Shown here piece after piece: positions 45,542-52,983 of a DNA stretch of 64,000 nucleotides. Source of the DNA: Korobacter sp963703075 (GTDB taxonomy: Bacteria; Acidobacteriota; Terriglobia; Terriglobales; Acidobacteriaceae). How positions within the stretch are numbered: the stretch's first letter is position 1; each line of letters begins with the position of its first letter. The notes under the pieces are model-generated. The model saw nothing but the letters and a program-made list of their open reading frames with translations, searched no databases and was not told the DNA's origin. The position numbers and the translations under genes were made by a program. The stretch lies in NCBI GenBank assembly GCA_963703075.1, contig OY969786.1:124001-188000 (forward strand), read 5' to 3'.

Positions 45542-45572
45542 TTGACCGTGGTTCGCAACGCTTTGTTATAAT
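45542..45572 (+). promoter_or_regulatory. Promoter of tRNA-Gly
   Basis: TTGACC (45542-45547), 19-base spacer, perfect TATAAT (45567-45572), 12 bases before the tRNA 5' end. Confidence 0.7.
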
Positions 45573-45584
45573 CGGTAGTGCTGA

Positions 45585-45659
<75 letters not shown>

Positions 45660-45674
45660 TAAAAAATTTCCGGT

Positions 45675-45703
45675 CCCTCGCAGCAGCGAGGGTTTTGTGT
45701 TTT
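45675..45703 (+). terminator. Terminator after tRNA-Gly
   Basis: CCCTCGC (45675-45681), loop AGCA, GCGAGGG (45686-45692), then TTTTGTGTTTT. Confidence 0.88.
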
Positions 45704-45760
45704 ACCCGCTTTCAGGGCACCTCGCTTCGATGCGGTAAAATACGATTCAGTCTCAGTTAA

Positions 45761-45835
45761 GGCGCGGTACCCAAGTGGTAAGGGAGAGGTCTGCAAAACC
45801 TTTATGCGTCGGTTCGATTCCGACCCGCGCCTCCA
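45761..45835 (+). tRNA. tRNA-Cys (anticodon GCA)
   Basis: 75 bases with encoded CCA. Acceptor GGCGCGG/CCGCGCC, anticodon arm AGGTCTGCAAAACCT with GCA at 45793-45795, T arm GTCGGTTCGATTCCGAC. Its own promoter is weak (TAAAAT at 45736). Confidence 0.96.
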
Positions 45836-45862
45836 ACATTTTCATCGTCCCCAAAATGGTCA

Positions 45863-45871
45863 TGCTATACT
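45863..45871 (+). promoter_or_regulatory. Extended -10 promoter for the transsulfuration leader
   Basis: TG-C-TATACT (45863-45871) just after tRNA-Cys. No good -35 is seen, as is usual for extended -10 promoters. Transcription would begin near 45878, giving a leader of about 200 bases. Confidence 0.5.
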
Positions 45872-45941
45872 CCTGAAATCTTAAGTTAGGACTTTGCACG
45901 TGACGATGATTCTCACTTCTCGAATGTATATGGCCATGCGT

Positions 45942-46043
45942 CCCCCAGGCGGTCGTCGGCCAGCTTCGGAAGTCTGAGTTCATCCACTCAATCTTTCAAA
46001 CTGGCAGCCGCCTGGGGGTCCCCAAGGCGGCGAAGTTGTTTTT
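45942..46043 (+). promoter_or_regulatory. Candidate riboswitch/attenuator leader with mutually exclusive hairpins
   Basis: Anti-terminator pairing: CCCCCAGGCGG (45942-45952) is an exact 11-base match to CCGCCTGGGGG (46008-46018). Terminator pairing: GCCGCCTGGGG (46007-46017) with CCCCAAGGCGGC (46020-46031), followed by the T tract TTGTTTTT (46036-46043). The shared segment can be in only one structure at a time. Inside the long arm, GCCAG (45959-45963) pairs with CTGGC (46001-46005) and encloses two small hairpins (CTTCGGAAG, and TGAG/CTCA at 45975-45990), which looks like a folded sensor domain. It precedes two methionine/cysteine genes. It matches no riboswitch consensus I can recall (SAM-I, SAM-II, SAH, cobalamin). 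Confidence 0.6.
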
Positions 46044-46076
46044 GGAGCATTTTCTATTCCATGCCAGGAGATTGCA

Positions 46077-47279
46077 GTGCCTTCACAAGACTTCGACATT
46101 TCTACGATTGCCATTCACGGCGGCCGCACGCTGGATTCTCATGCCAGCTCGATTCTCTTTCCTCTTTATCAGACCAGCACATTCGTCCACGACGCGGTTG
46201 GGGTCGATAAGGGTTTCAGCTACTCGCGGGTTTCCAATCCAACCGTCGATGCCCTGGAAAAAGCCATCGGCGCTCTCGAAGGCACACCGCCCGCTGTCTG
46301 TTTCCGAACCGGCATGGCAGCCGTCACAACGCTGTTTTTGTCCGTGCTGAAAGCTGGAGAGCATGCGGTGCTTTCGGACGTGGTCTACGGCGGCACGATG
46401 CGTTTGTTTCGCGAGGTGCTGGACAACCTCGGGATCTCCGCTTCCTTTGTCGACACATCCGATCCGGCGAATGTCGAAGCGGCCATCACTCCCGCAACGC
46501 GCATTGTCTTTCTTGAGAGTCCCGGCAATCCGACGTTGAAGCTGACCGATATCGCGGCTGTTGCCGCCATCACCAAGCGGCATTCCATCTTGTTAGCTGT
46601 CGATAACACGTTCCTCACCCCGGTGTTGCAGAAGCCATTGGAACTAGGCGCCGACATTTCGCTGCTCTCCACCACGAAATACATCGACGGGCACAACGCT
46701 ACGCTTGGCGGATCGTTGGCGACCTGCGATGAAGCGCTTCTGGAGCGCTTCCGTTTGATCCGAAAGACGATTGGCACGACGCAGGCCCCCTTTGAGGCGT
46801 GGCTGGTGCTGCAGGGAATCAAGACCCTGCCTGCGAGGCTCAGATTGCATTGCGAGAATGCGCAGATCATCGCCGAATGGCTGGAGGGACATCCAGCGGT
46901 TTCACGTGTTTATTTTCCCGGCCTCGATTCTTGTCCGCAAAAGGCGCTGGCTGACAGACAGCAGAGCGCTCCAGGAGGAATGATCTCCTTCGAACTGAAA
47001 GCGGGATTTGACGCGACCATTCGCGCGCTGAACAACGTGAATCTCTGCTCACGGGCAGAGAGTCTCGGCGGCCTCGAGACCTTGATCACACATCCGTCCT
47101 CGACGACGCACGCCGATATCGGCCCGGAGTTGCGGAGGCAACTCGGCATCTCGGACGGACTGGTGCGACTTTCCGTCGGTCTCGAGGCGCCGGAGGACAT
47201 CATTGCCGATCTTGCGCAGGCGTTTGAAGCGGCGGGTTGTTGTCCCGAGAGCGAGGAGGTTCGCGATGAAATTCGCTAG
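46077..47279 (+). CDS. PLP-dependent transsulfuration enzyme (cystathionine gamma-synthase/lyase family)
   Basis: 400 residues, GTG start with AGGAG (46066-46070) six bases upstream. Cys/Met-metabolism PLP fold: substrate loop SYSRVSNPTVDALEKAIGALEG, LESPGNPTLKLTDI, DNTFLTPVLQKPLELGADIS, and PLP Lys in STTKYIDGH. These enzymes join or cleave cystathionine or make homocysteine or methanethiol. Overlaps the next gene, a homologue, by 14 bases, so both are made together. Which of gamma-synthase, gamma-lyase or beta-lyase it is cannot be settled by eye. Confidence 0.88.
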   Translation: MPSQDFDISTIAIHGGRTLDSHASSILFPLYQTSTFVHDAVGVDKGFSYSRVSNPTVDALEKAIGALEGTPPAVCFRTGMAAVTTLFLSVLKAGEHAVLSDVVYGGTMRLFREVLDNLGISASFVDTSDPANVEAAITPATRIVFLESPGNPTLKLTDIAAVAAITKRHSILLAVDNTFLTPVLQKPLELGADISLLSTTKYIDGHNATLGGSLATCDEALLERFRLIRKTIGTTQAPFEAWLVLQGIKTLPARLRLHCENAQIIAEWLEGHPAVSRVYFPGLDSCPQKALADRQQSAPGGMISFELKAGFDATIRALNNVNLCSRAESLGGLETLITHPSSTTHADIGPELRRQLGISDGLVRLSVGLEAPEDIIADLAQAFEAAGCCPESEEVRDEIR

Positions 47280-48432
47280 CCGCCTTGTCAGTTTCGATCC
47301 CGCGCCGGGCGACCAATTCCGGCCGATTTCCACACCGATCTATCAGACAGCAACCTTCGAGCAGGAGCACGCCGATCAGTTCGGGGAATATGACTACTCC
47401 CGCAGCGGCAATCCTACACGCACAGTCCTCGAGAATCACCTGGCGTCGTTAGAGAGTGGCAGCCGCGGATTTTGCTTTTCGAGCGGCATGGCAGCGATCG
47501 CTACCGTTACCAAGCTCTTGAGAAACGGCGACGATATTCTTGCCGATAGCGATTTGTATGGAGGCACTTGCCGGTTGTTTTCCAAGATACTCGACCGAAC
47601 CGGCATTACCGCCCGTTACGCAGACGCGTGCGATCCCGAAAGGTTTGAGCAACAGATCACGCCGCAAACCAGGCTGGTGTATGTCGAATCGCCCACCAAT
47701 CCGCTCCTGCGCGTTGTCGACCTCCGCCGGATCGCTGCAATCGCACACGCCCATGGAGCGCTGTTCTGCGTCGACAACAGCACCATGTCGCCGTACCTCC
47801 AGAATCCGCTCGACCTCGGCGCGGATATTGTCCTGCACTCTGCGACCAAATACCTGGGTGGGCATCACGACGTGACTGCAGGCGCGATCGTCGTGCGCGA
47901 CGAAGACCTTGCGAGTCAGATCTATTTCTTGCAGAACGCGGAAGGGAATGCACTCGCACCCTTCGACTGCTATCTCCTGCTGCGCGGGATCAAGACTTTG
48001 AAGCTGCGACTCGATTGCCAACAGCGCAATGCGCAGCTTGTCGCGTCCTTTCTCGCCGCCCACAAGGACGTCACGGGCGTTTATTATCCAGGGCTGCGCG
48101 AGGCGCGCGGATACGAGTTGCAACGCTCCCAAGCCAGGGGCGCCGGGGCGGTGCTGAGCTTTACCACCGGTTCCATGGAGGTTTCCAAGGCGATCGCGGA
48201 ACAGGCAAAGCTGTTTCGCATCACTGTCAGTTTCGGCAGCGTCAACTCGTCCATCAGCCTGCCCGGAAGTATGTCTCACGCGAGCGTTCCTTGCGAAGTC
48301 ATGGCCACGCGCGATCTGCCGCCAGACCTGGTCCGGATCTCCGCCGGGATCGAAGACGAAGAAGACATGATCGCCGACCTCGACCAAGCGCTCAGTTTTG
48401 CGAAACAGCGTGTACTGATCGCGATCCCCTGA
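47266..48432 (+). CDS. Second PLP-dependent transsulfuration enzyme
   Basis: About 388 residues from the ATG at 47266, chosen for GAGGAGG about 7 bases upstream; it begins inside the previous gene. Same family: DYSRSGNPTRTVLENHLASLESG, VESPTNPLLRVVDL, DNSTMSPYLQNPLDLGADIV, PLP Lys in SATKYLGGH. The AEGNALAPFDCYLLLRGIKTL stretch is typical of cystathionine lyases. A pair such as gamma-synthase plus beta-lyase would convert an O-acyl-homoserine and cysteine into homocysteine; this division is inferred. Confidence 0.88.
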   Translation: MKFASRLVSFDPAPGDQFRPISTPIYQTATFEQEHADQFGEYDYSRSGNPTRTVLENHLASLESGSRGFCFSSGMAAIATVTKLLRNGDDILADSDLYGGTCRLFSKILDRTGITARYADACDPERFEQQITPQTRLVYVESPTNPLLRVVDLRRIAAIAHAHGALFCVDNSTMSPYLQNPLDLGADIVLHSATKYLGGHHDVTAGAIVVRDEDLASQIYFLQNAEGNALAPFDCYLLLRGIKTLKLRLDCQQRNAQLVASFLAAHKDVTGVYYPGLREARGYELQRSQARGAGAVLSFTTGSMEVSKAIAEQAKLFRITVSFGSVNSSISLPGSMSHASVPCEVMATRDLPPDLVRISAGIEDEEDMIADLDQALSFAKQRVLIAIP

Positions 48433-48757
48433 TGCCCGGAAACGAGCCGCAGTTCGGCACGATGAAGATGGCCATCACTCCTGACCGCAGGTGCAACTGT
48501 GAACCCGACTCTCGTTCTAGAAGCGCCGGGGGGTGGCGAAGATGTGCGTTTGCCCGTATGAATTCCATGGGTCAGTTCGACTCCGACCCGCGGCCGGAGC
48601 TCTTTCCGATTCCATAAACTTGGCGGACGGAGCGGGATTTCTCTGATTTTCCGCCCTTTGCGGGGCAAAATCAGCCAAACAACCCACCGGGCCCCTTTTC
48701 ATCAGAGGGGGGGCTGTTCATACTCTCTTCGAGGCATCCAGCCTCGGGAGAACCCTA
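48433..48757. other. Gap with a tRNA-Cys-like 3' fragment
   Basis: 325 bases without a supported gene. Positions 48572-48592 match the T arm and start of the 3' acceptor strand of the nearby tRNA-Cys (45809-45829) at 19 of 21 bases. A hairpin terminator (48643-48674) and a small hairpin (48730-48746) lie in the rest. Confidence 0.5.
48643..48674. terminator. Long hairpin downstream of the transsulfuration genes
   Basis: CTGATTTT (48643-48650) pairs with AAAATCAG (48667-48674) around an inner CCGC/GCGG stem. The A and T runs are on the stem itself, so it could stop transcription in either direction. It lies 210 bases after the second gene's stop. Confidence 0.55.
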
Positions 48758-48913
48758 ATGAAACGCATGATGACGATTATGGGCTTGGCTGTAGCGATCC
48801 TGGTCAGCGCAGCCGCCGCATCCACTTCGACCAAAAACCCTACCTCCGTTTTGCGGGGAGACGGAAATCCACCGCCCTGCTCGCCTCTTGGGTGTGGCAA
48901 CGGCGGGCACTAG
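48758..48913 (+). CDS. Small secreted Cys-containing peptide
   Basis: 51 residues. Signal peptide MKRMMTIMGLAVAILVSAAA, cleavage near ASTS; mature part of about 30 residues ends DGNPPPCSPLGCGNGGH, with two cysteines. A GGGAGAA site precedes the ATG, and a 6-bp hairpin (CGAGGC/GCCTCG, 48730-48746) sits right before it. Similar short exported peptides with Gly/Pro/Cys tails occur, from memory, in acidobacterial genomes, without known function. Possibly a signal, metal-binding or structural peptide. Confidence 0.6.
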   Translation: MKRMMTIMGLAVAILVSAAAASTSTKNPTSVLRGDGNPPPCSPLGCGNGGH

Positions 48914-48947
48914 CCGACACGACCGGGGAAGGAGATACTATGGGCGC

Positions 48948-49805
48948 ATGAGCTCCTTCCCCGCCACCACCAATATCGTGTGGGCACTCGCCACGCTCGC
49001 CAAACCAGCAGTCGGCGTCCTGGCATTCAGACAACGACAGGCGTACCCCTGCTTCAATATCTATATATGGGTTAGTTTCGCACTCACGATTGCGCTCTGG
49101 GCGATCGCAAAATTCCCGACTCATTACTTCTACGGCTACTATTACGGCCTATTTGTGATCGATCTCCTGCTGGTCCTGGTCGTATGCGAGTTTGCGAGGC
49201 TTTTGTTCTGGCCGCTTAAGATTCTTCCGCGGGAGATCCGCATTGCGGGTGCAACATTCCTGTTCGGCGGCACGATCGTCGCGATCGCGCTCTGGAGGCT
49301 CTTTCCCTCCGCCTACCCCGATAAAATTGCTGCCATCGCTCGTACCGTCGATCGTTCAGCTTCAATCCTGATGATCGCGGGGATCGCCGTCATCTGGGCA
49401 GTGGCCTGGTACCTACAGATTCTTTGGCGCAGCTGGGCAGCTGGCATAGCGATCGGCATTACCTGCAATGTAACGCTCTCAGCGTTTTGGAATTGGGCTA
49501 CAAATTCAGCGAACGACCGCCTCTGGGTTTCGCTGCAGTGGTTTCCTGTGGCGGCCTATATCGTCGCGGAAATCATTTGGATCAATACTTTCCTGCGACC
49601 TGAGGCCATTCTGTTGAGGCCCATGCGATCGAAGTCCGCAAAGCGAGAGAATTCTACGAGCCGACGGAGCAGTCTTGCCGGCGGGCATGAAAGCAATCTC
49701 GAACTTTGTCCTTCACAGGAGAGTGGCAGCCCCAGCCCCACCCCGCGTGGAATTCGAACACGTTCGCAGTTTATCGAGGGTTCGAAAGCCACGTTGCAGC
49801 AGTGA
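48948..49805 (+). CDS. Multi-pass membrane protein, function unknown
   Basis: About 285 residues from the ATG at 48948. About seven hydrophobic helices (for example FALTIALWAIAKF, FVIDLLLVLVVCEFARLLF, LMIAGIAVIWAVAWYLQILW), then a polar, basic C-terminal tail from about 230. AAGGAG (48929-48934) also serves an ATG at 48940 that reads only Met-Gly-Ala-stop and overlaps the 48948 start as ATGA. The plan recalls small integral sensor-type membrane domains without an output domain. The last 35 bases overlap the convergent deacetylase gene. Not recognised. Confidence 0.55.
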   Translation: MSSFPATTNIVWALATLAKPAVGVLAFRQRQAYPCFNIYIWVSFALTIALWAIAKFPTHYFYGYYYGLFVIDLLLVLVVCEFARLLFWPLKILPREIRIAGATFLFGGTIVAIALWRLFPSAYPDKIAAIARTVDRSASILMIAGIAVIWAVAWYLQILWRSWAAGIAIGITCNVTLSAFWNWATNSANDRLWVSLQWFPVAAYIVAEIIWINTFLRPEAILLRPMRSKSAKRENSTSRRSSLAGGHESNLELCPSQESGSPSPTPRGIRTRSQFIEGSKATLQQ

Positions 49806-50529
49806 GCTGCAGGTGGACTCTTCTTTTCGTTCGGAAGGACAACGCAAGGCGAAGCAACGCGCTAAGCCGCACAGTGTCCGCGAGGGTGTTCATTCCCTCC
49901 GTAAGAACGTCCCGGTGCAGCCAAAACAATGAATTGCGACGGTTGATGCCCACGCCAATTACCGAACACGCAGCTTTGTAACCTGCTTCCTCCACTAGAT
50001 CCGCGATAGCTCGGTTGAAGACTCCGCCCGGATAGGCGAATAGGGATGCAGGCGCGCCCAGCACGTCTTCAATATCCGTCTTACAGCCTCGGATTTCTTC
50101 CTTGGCTTCGTCGATCGAGAGTGCCAGCAGGTCGGGATGCCTCCTGGTATGCCCACCGACTGACATGCCGTGTCTGTGAACCTCGGCGACTTGCTGAGGG
50201 CTCATTTTTCGGTCGTCAAGAACGCGCCGGTTTAAGTGCTCCGTTGTTATAAAGAACGTAGCAGGAACGCGGTACTTGAGGAAAACAGGGAACGCATACT
50301 GATAGTTGTCTGCCCATCCGTCGTCGAGAGTGATGGCAGCCGTACGAGGGGACACATAGCCGTGCTGCACGATTTCGTCGACCATCGTGTCGGTCGACAC
50401 GAAACGAAAACCTAAATGAAGAAGTCGGAGGATCTGGGCTTCCAGCGCGTGTGGGGTGATGTGACAATTCGGCTCAGTGAATACCGAGTCGTCGCCCGCC
50501 GGGGACACATGGTGGTACATGAGGATCAT
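49771..50529 (-). CDS. Polysaccharide deacetylase (NodB domain)
   Basis: About 252 residues from the ATG at 50529 (MILMYHHVSP, a usual opening for this family). A longer frame reaches 50697, but its extra part is antisense to a tRNA-like sequence, so I rejected it. Motif 1 AITLDDGWADNY has both Asp residues; motif 2 GGHTRRHP has the His pair; motif 3 AYPGG is present. A metal-dependent carbohydrate esterase (CE4) that removes N- or O-acetyl groups from polymers such as chitin, peptidoglycan or exopolysaccharide. No signal peptide is clear. Its end overlaps the previous gene by 35 bases. Confidence 0.85.
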   Translation of the reverse strand: MILMYHHVSPAGDDSVFTEPNCHITPHALEAQILRLLHLGFRFVSTDTMVDEIVQHGYVSPRTAAITLDDGWADNYQYAFPVFLKYRVPATFFITTEHLNRRVLDDRKMSPQQVAEVHRHGMSVGGHTRRHPDLLALSIDEAKEEIRGCKTDIEDVLGAPASLFAYPGGVFNRAIADLVEEAGYKAACSVIGVGINRRNSLFWLHRDVLTEGMNTLADTVRLSALLRLALSFRTKRRVHLQLTAATWLSNPR

Positions 50530-50620
50530 GTCTTTGTTTCGAGTAGACCTTAACGGTCCTGTCGCAAACAATACACATCTTCCAACGTTTGTTGCTGCTT
50601 TTGATACGCGCAAATCATCG

Positions 50621-50640
50621 TGTTCAATTCCTACCCGCGC
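50621..50640 (+). other. Degenerate tRNA-Cys 3'-end fragment
   Basis: Matches tRNA-Cys 45811-45830 at 17 of 20 bases, ending at the same CCGCGC acceptor bases. No rest of a tRNA is visible upstream. Could be chance T-arm similarity or an old integration scar. Confidence 0.35.
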
Positions 50641-50709
50641 TAGCAGCATTTCGGAGGCTGCGTGCCGCGGCTTAGCGCGCATCGGTCGCTCTCGCAATTC
50701 CCTAAACCG

Positions 50710-50740
50710 AAAGCCCCGCCAGATGGATCGGCGGGGCTTT
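50710..50740 (-). terminator. Terminator of the phosphoesterase gene
   Basis: AAAGCCCCGCC (50710-50720), loop of 9, GGCGGGGCTTT (50730-50740). It is about 25 bases past the minus-strand phosphoesterase stop and would also work on the plus strand, where GCGTTTTG follows. Confidence 0.85.
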
Positions 50741-50765
50741 GCGTTTTGCTAGCTATCGTTTTCCC

Positions 50766-52839
50766 TTACCTGCGACTGCTGAAATCGAACAGTTCAAACA
50801 GATCGCTGATGGCCGGGCTGTTGACTGGAACGTAGGGGTTATCCCACTCCGCGACCGGGTTAGGGAAGTTATCGCGGCTACGCTTCGTGACCGGCTGCAG
50901 GTTCCAATTTCTCTCGATGAACTTGAGAATAGAAACATGGTCCGAGTAGTTGTGTGCGATATGCCCGCCGCGTGAGTATGGAGAGACCACGATGAGCGGG
51001 ATGCGCGTACCGTCGCCGAAGTAATCTAACGGCTGTACATATCCGGAGTCGTAGTAGCCGCCACCTTCGTCGAAAGTGATGAAGATCGCGGTATCCTTGC
51101 TCAACTCAGGATTCGACAAGACTCCGTCCACAATCTTTTTCGAGAAACCTTCGAACAAATTGAGTTTTGACGACGAAGGATGACCGTCGACCAATCCACT
51201 TGGCTTCACGAACGAGACTGCAGGCAGCGTGCCGTTCTGGATGTCGTTGTAGAGATCGGCCGTGTCTTTGATGTGGGCGGTTCGTACAGCTGGATTGGCC
51301 ATGACCGACGTGTCGTACTGGAACGGGTTGCAGATGTTGCAGTACTCGTCGCTCTTTCGGACCCACCGCGCCATAATTCAGCTGGTAGGGATCGGGCACA
51401 TAGTTGTTCCATTGGTCGCCGTAGTATTTCCACGACACCTTCTTCGAAATCATCTCGTCGCCGATGCTGCGCACGGAAGACGGGGGAATCGTGAAGACGG
51501 TGTTGTTCGGGCTGGGATCGGTGAAAGCGTTGTTGCCGTTACCGAAGTATCCCGGGTTGTAGTTGTTCAGCAAATAGTAATGGCCTGCCTGGCAGTTCGG
51601 CTTAATTGGCCGGTGCAGCGATTTGAGGTAGCTCACAATCGGAGCAACGCCCGGCTGCGAAAGATCTGCACAGTTGGTGTAGGAGCCTCCACCATACGAG
51701 GCAGACCCATAAGAACCGCCACCGTAGCCGTCTTCGGTGTACCAGTTGTTCGTGCCGGCCGCCGGGTTCGGATTCTCGACTTCATCCACAATCCCTGCGT
51801 TGGCTGTTCCAGAGGCAACTTCCACATCGTGGGGCGGCTTGGTTGCATGGCCATTGCCATCGCTGAAAAAGATCATGTCGCCGTGTCCGAGCATGATGTG
51901 ATTTGCGCCAGTACCTCCATTGACAGATTGATGGAAGTTATCACTCATCGCGTAGTTGTCGGCCAGGCTCTTGAAGTACGGTGCATCTCCCTTCAACACG
52001 TTGTAGAAGCCCATCGAAGTGGAACCTTCACCTGTGGTCGCTGCGCCCACCGCATATTCGGTGCTGAAGTTGGTCGGTTGCGGCAAACCGTTGGTGCCCG
52101 CTCCGACCGTCACTTCTACCCAAGGGAAAAGCTTCGCATTACAACCTGAGGGGTTGGTCTTGGTCGCGCGTTTGGCGCTGCAATCCAACTGTTGCCACAT
52201 CTGGTAAAAGCGATGCACCGGGCTCGCAGCATACGAGTTGTAGGTGAAAGAGGAGCCGTTGGTGAGTTGGAAGGGCCCCGGAGGAAGGGAATTCACATTC
52301 GAGATGCGTGTGTCCGGAGTCTTCGAGGTCAGGCCGGTGCCACCGGAGACCAGGTAAGGATAGTAATTCGATGGCAAGCCGTTTTCGGACTGCTCGGCGA
52401 GAGTCAAGCTGTCTCCCGAAACGTAGGAATCAGTAGGACCTCCCACCAGAGGCGCCGGCAGGACGTCGCCGCTGAACTGGGTTTTCGGAGGACTCAGCAG
52501 GAATGCATCGGGCGAAGCGTCCGTTGCTGCCTTCTGTTTCGCTCGATCGAAGTAGTGACCAGGCGTGCCATCGGCGTTGATGACGCCTTCGGAGAGCAAA
52601 TTCCAAACGCTCTCGCCTCGTCTCGGGATGTAGGTGGCAAAAACGTGATCGAAGCTGCGGTTTTCTCCGATGATCACAATCACGTGTTTGATCGGAGTAC
52701 GCGTATTCGAATTTTCGGAATCGGGTTGTGGGGGTGCGCCGGCAAATGCACTACCGACTACGAACTGGAACATCGCTGCCGATGTCAGTCCGGTGCGCAA
52801 AGCCTGTAGTGCCTTCGATGCGATTTGGTTGAGAGACAT
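50766..52839 (-). pseudogene. Secreted phosphoesterase (acid phosphatase/phospholipase C-like), frameshifted near 51353
   Basis: ATG at 52839 with AGGAGG upstream, then signal peptide and HVIVIIGENRSFDHVFATY, the phosphoesterase (PF04185-type) opening. It continues through NFHQSVNGGTGANHIMLGHG and a Gly/Tyr/Ser repeat (YGGGSYGSASYGGGSY) to NYGAVGPK. One extra base near 51353 (AAAGAGCGAC for AAAAGCGAC) moves the rest, SDEYCNICNPFQYDTSV to the end with FITFDEGGGYYDSG and SPYSRGGHIAHNYSDH, into another frame. Corrected length is about 690 residues. Such enzymes cleave phosphate or phosphocholine esters outside the cell. Mutation or sequencing error cannot be separated. Confidence 0.75.
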
Positions 52840-52983
52840 GCCATCCTCCTGCTGATCGGGTCTGCTACCCCGTACCAGAGTGATAGCTGCGGCATGTTGC
52901 GGGTGCGTTTCCTTCCTATGAACGACAGAATAATCGACGGAGTTTTTCCACTGCGCTCTGTAAATTCTTGATGAAGGCACCAC

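Noticed and set aside
45753..45983. Small minus-strand frame reading ARVGIEPT
   Set aside because: Antisense of tRNA-Cys, a known source of false proteins.
48530..48605. Complete tRNA gene around the tRNA-Cys-like fragment
   Set aside because: Only the T arm and part of the acceptor are recognisable; no matching 5' acceptor or anticodon arm.
50530..50697. N-terminal extension of the polysaccharide deacetylase
   Set aside because: Contains ARVGIE, the antisense of a tRNA T arm, and lies before the normal family start MILMYHHVSP at 50529.
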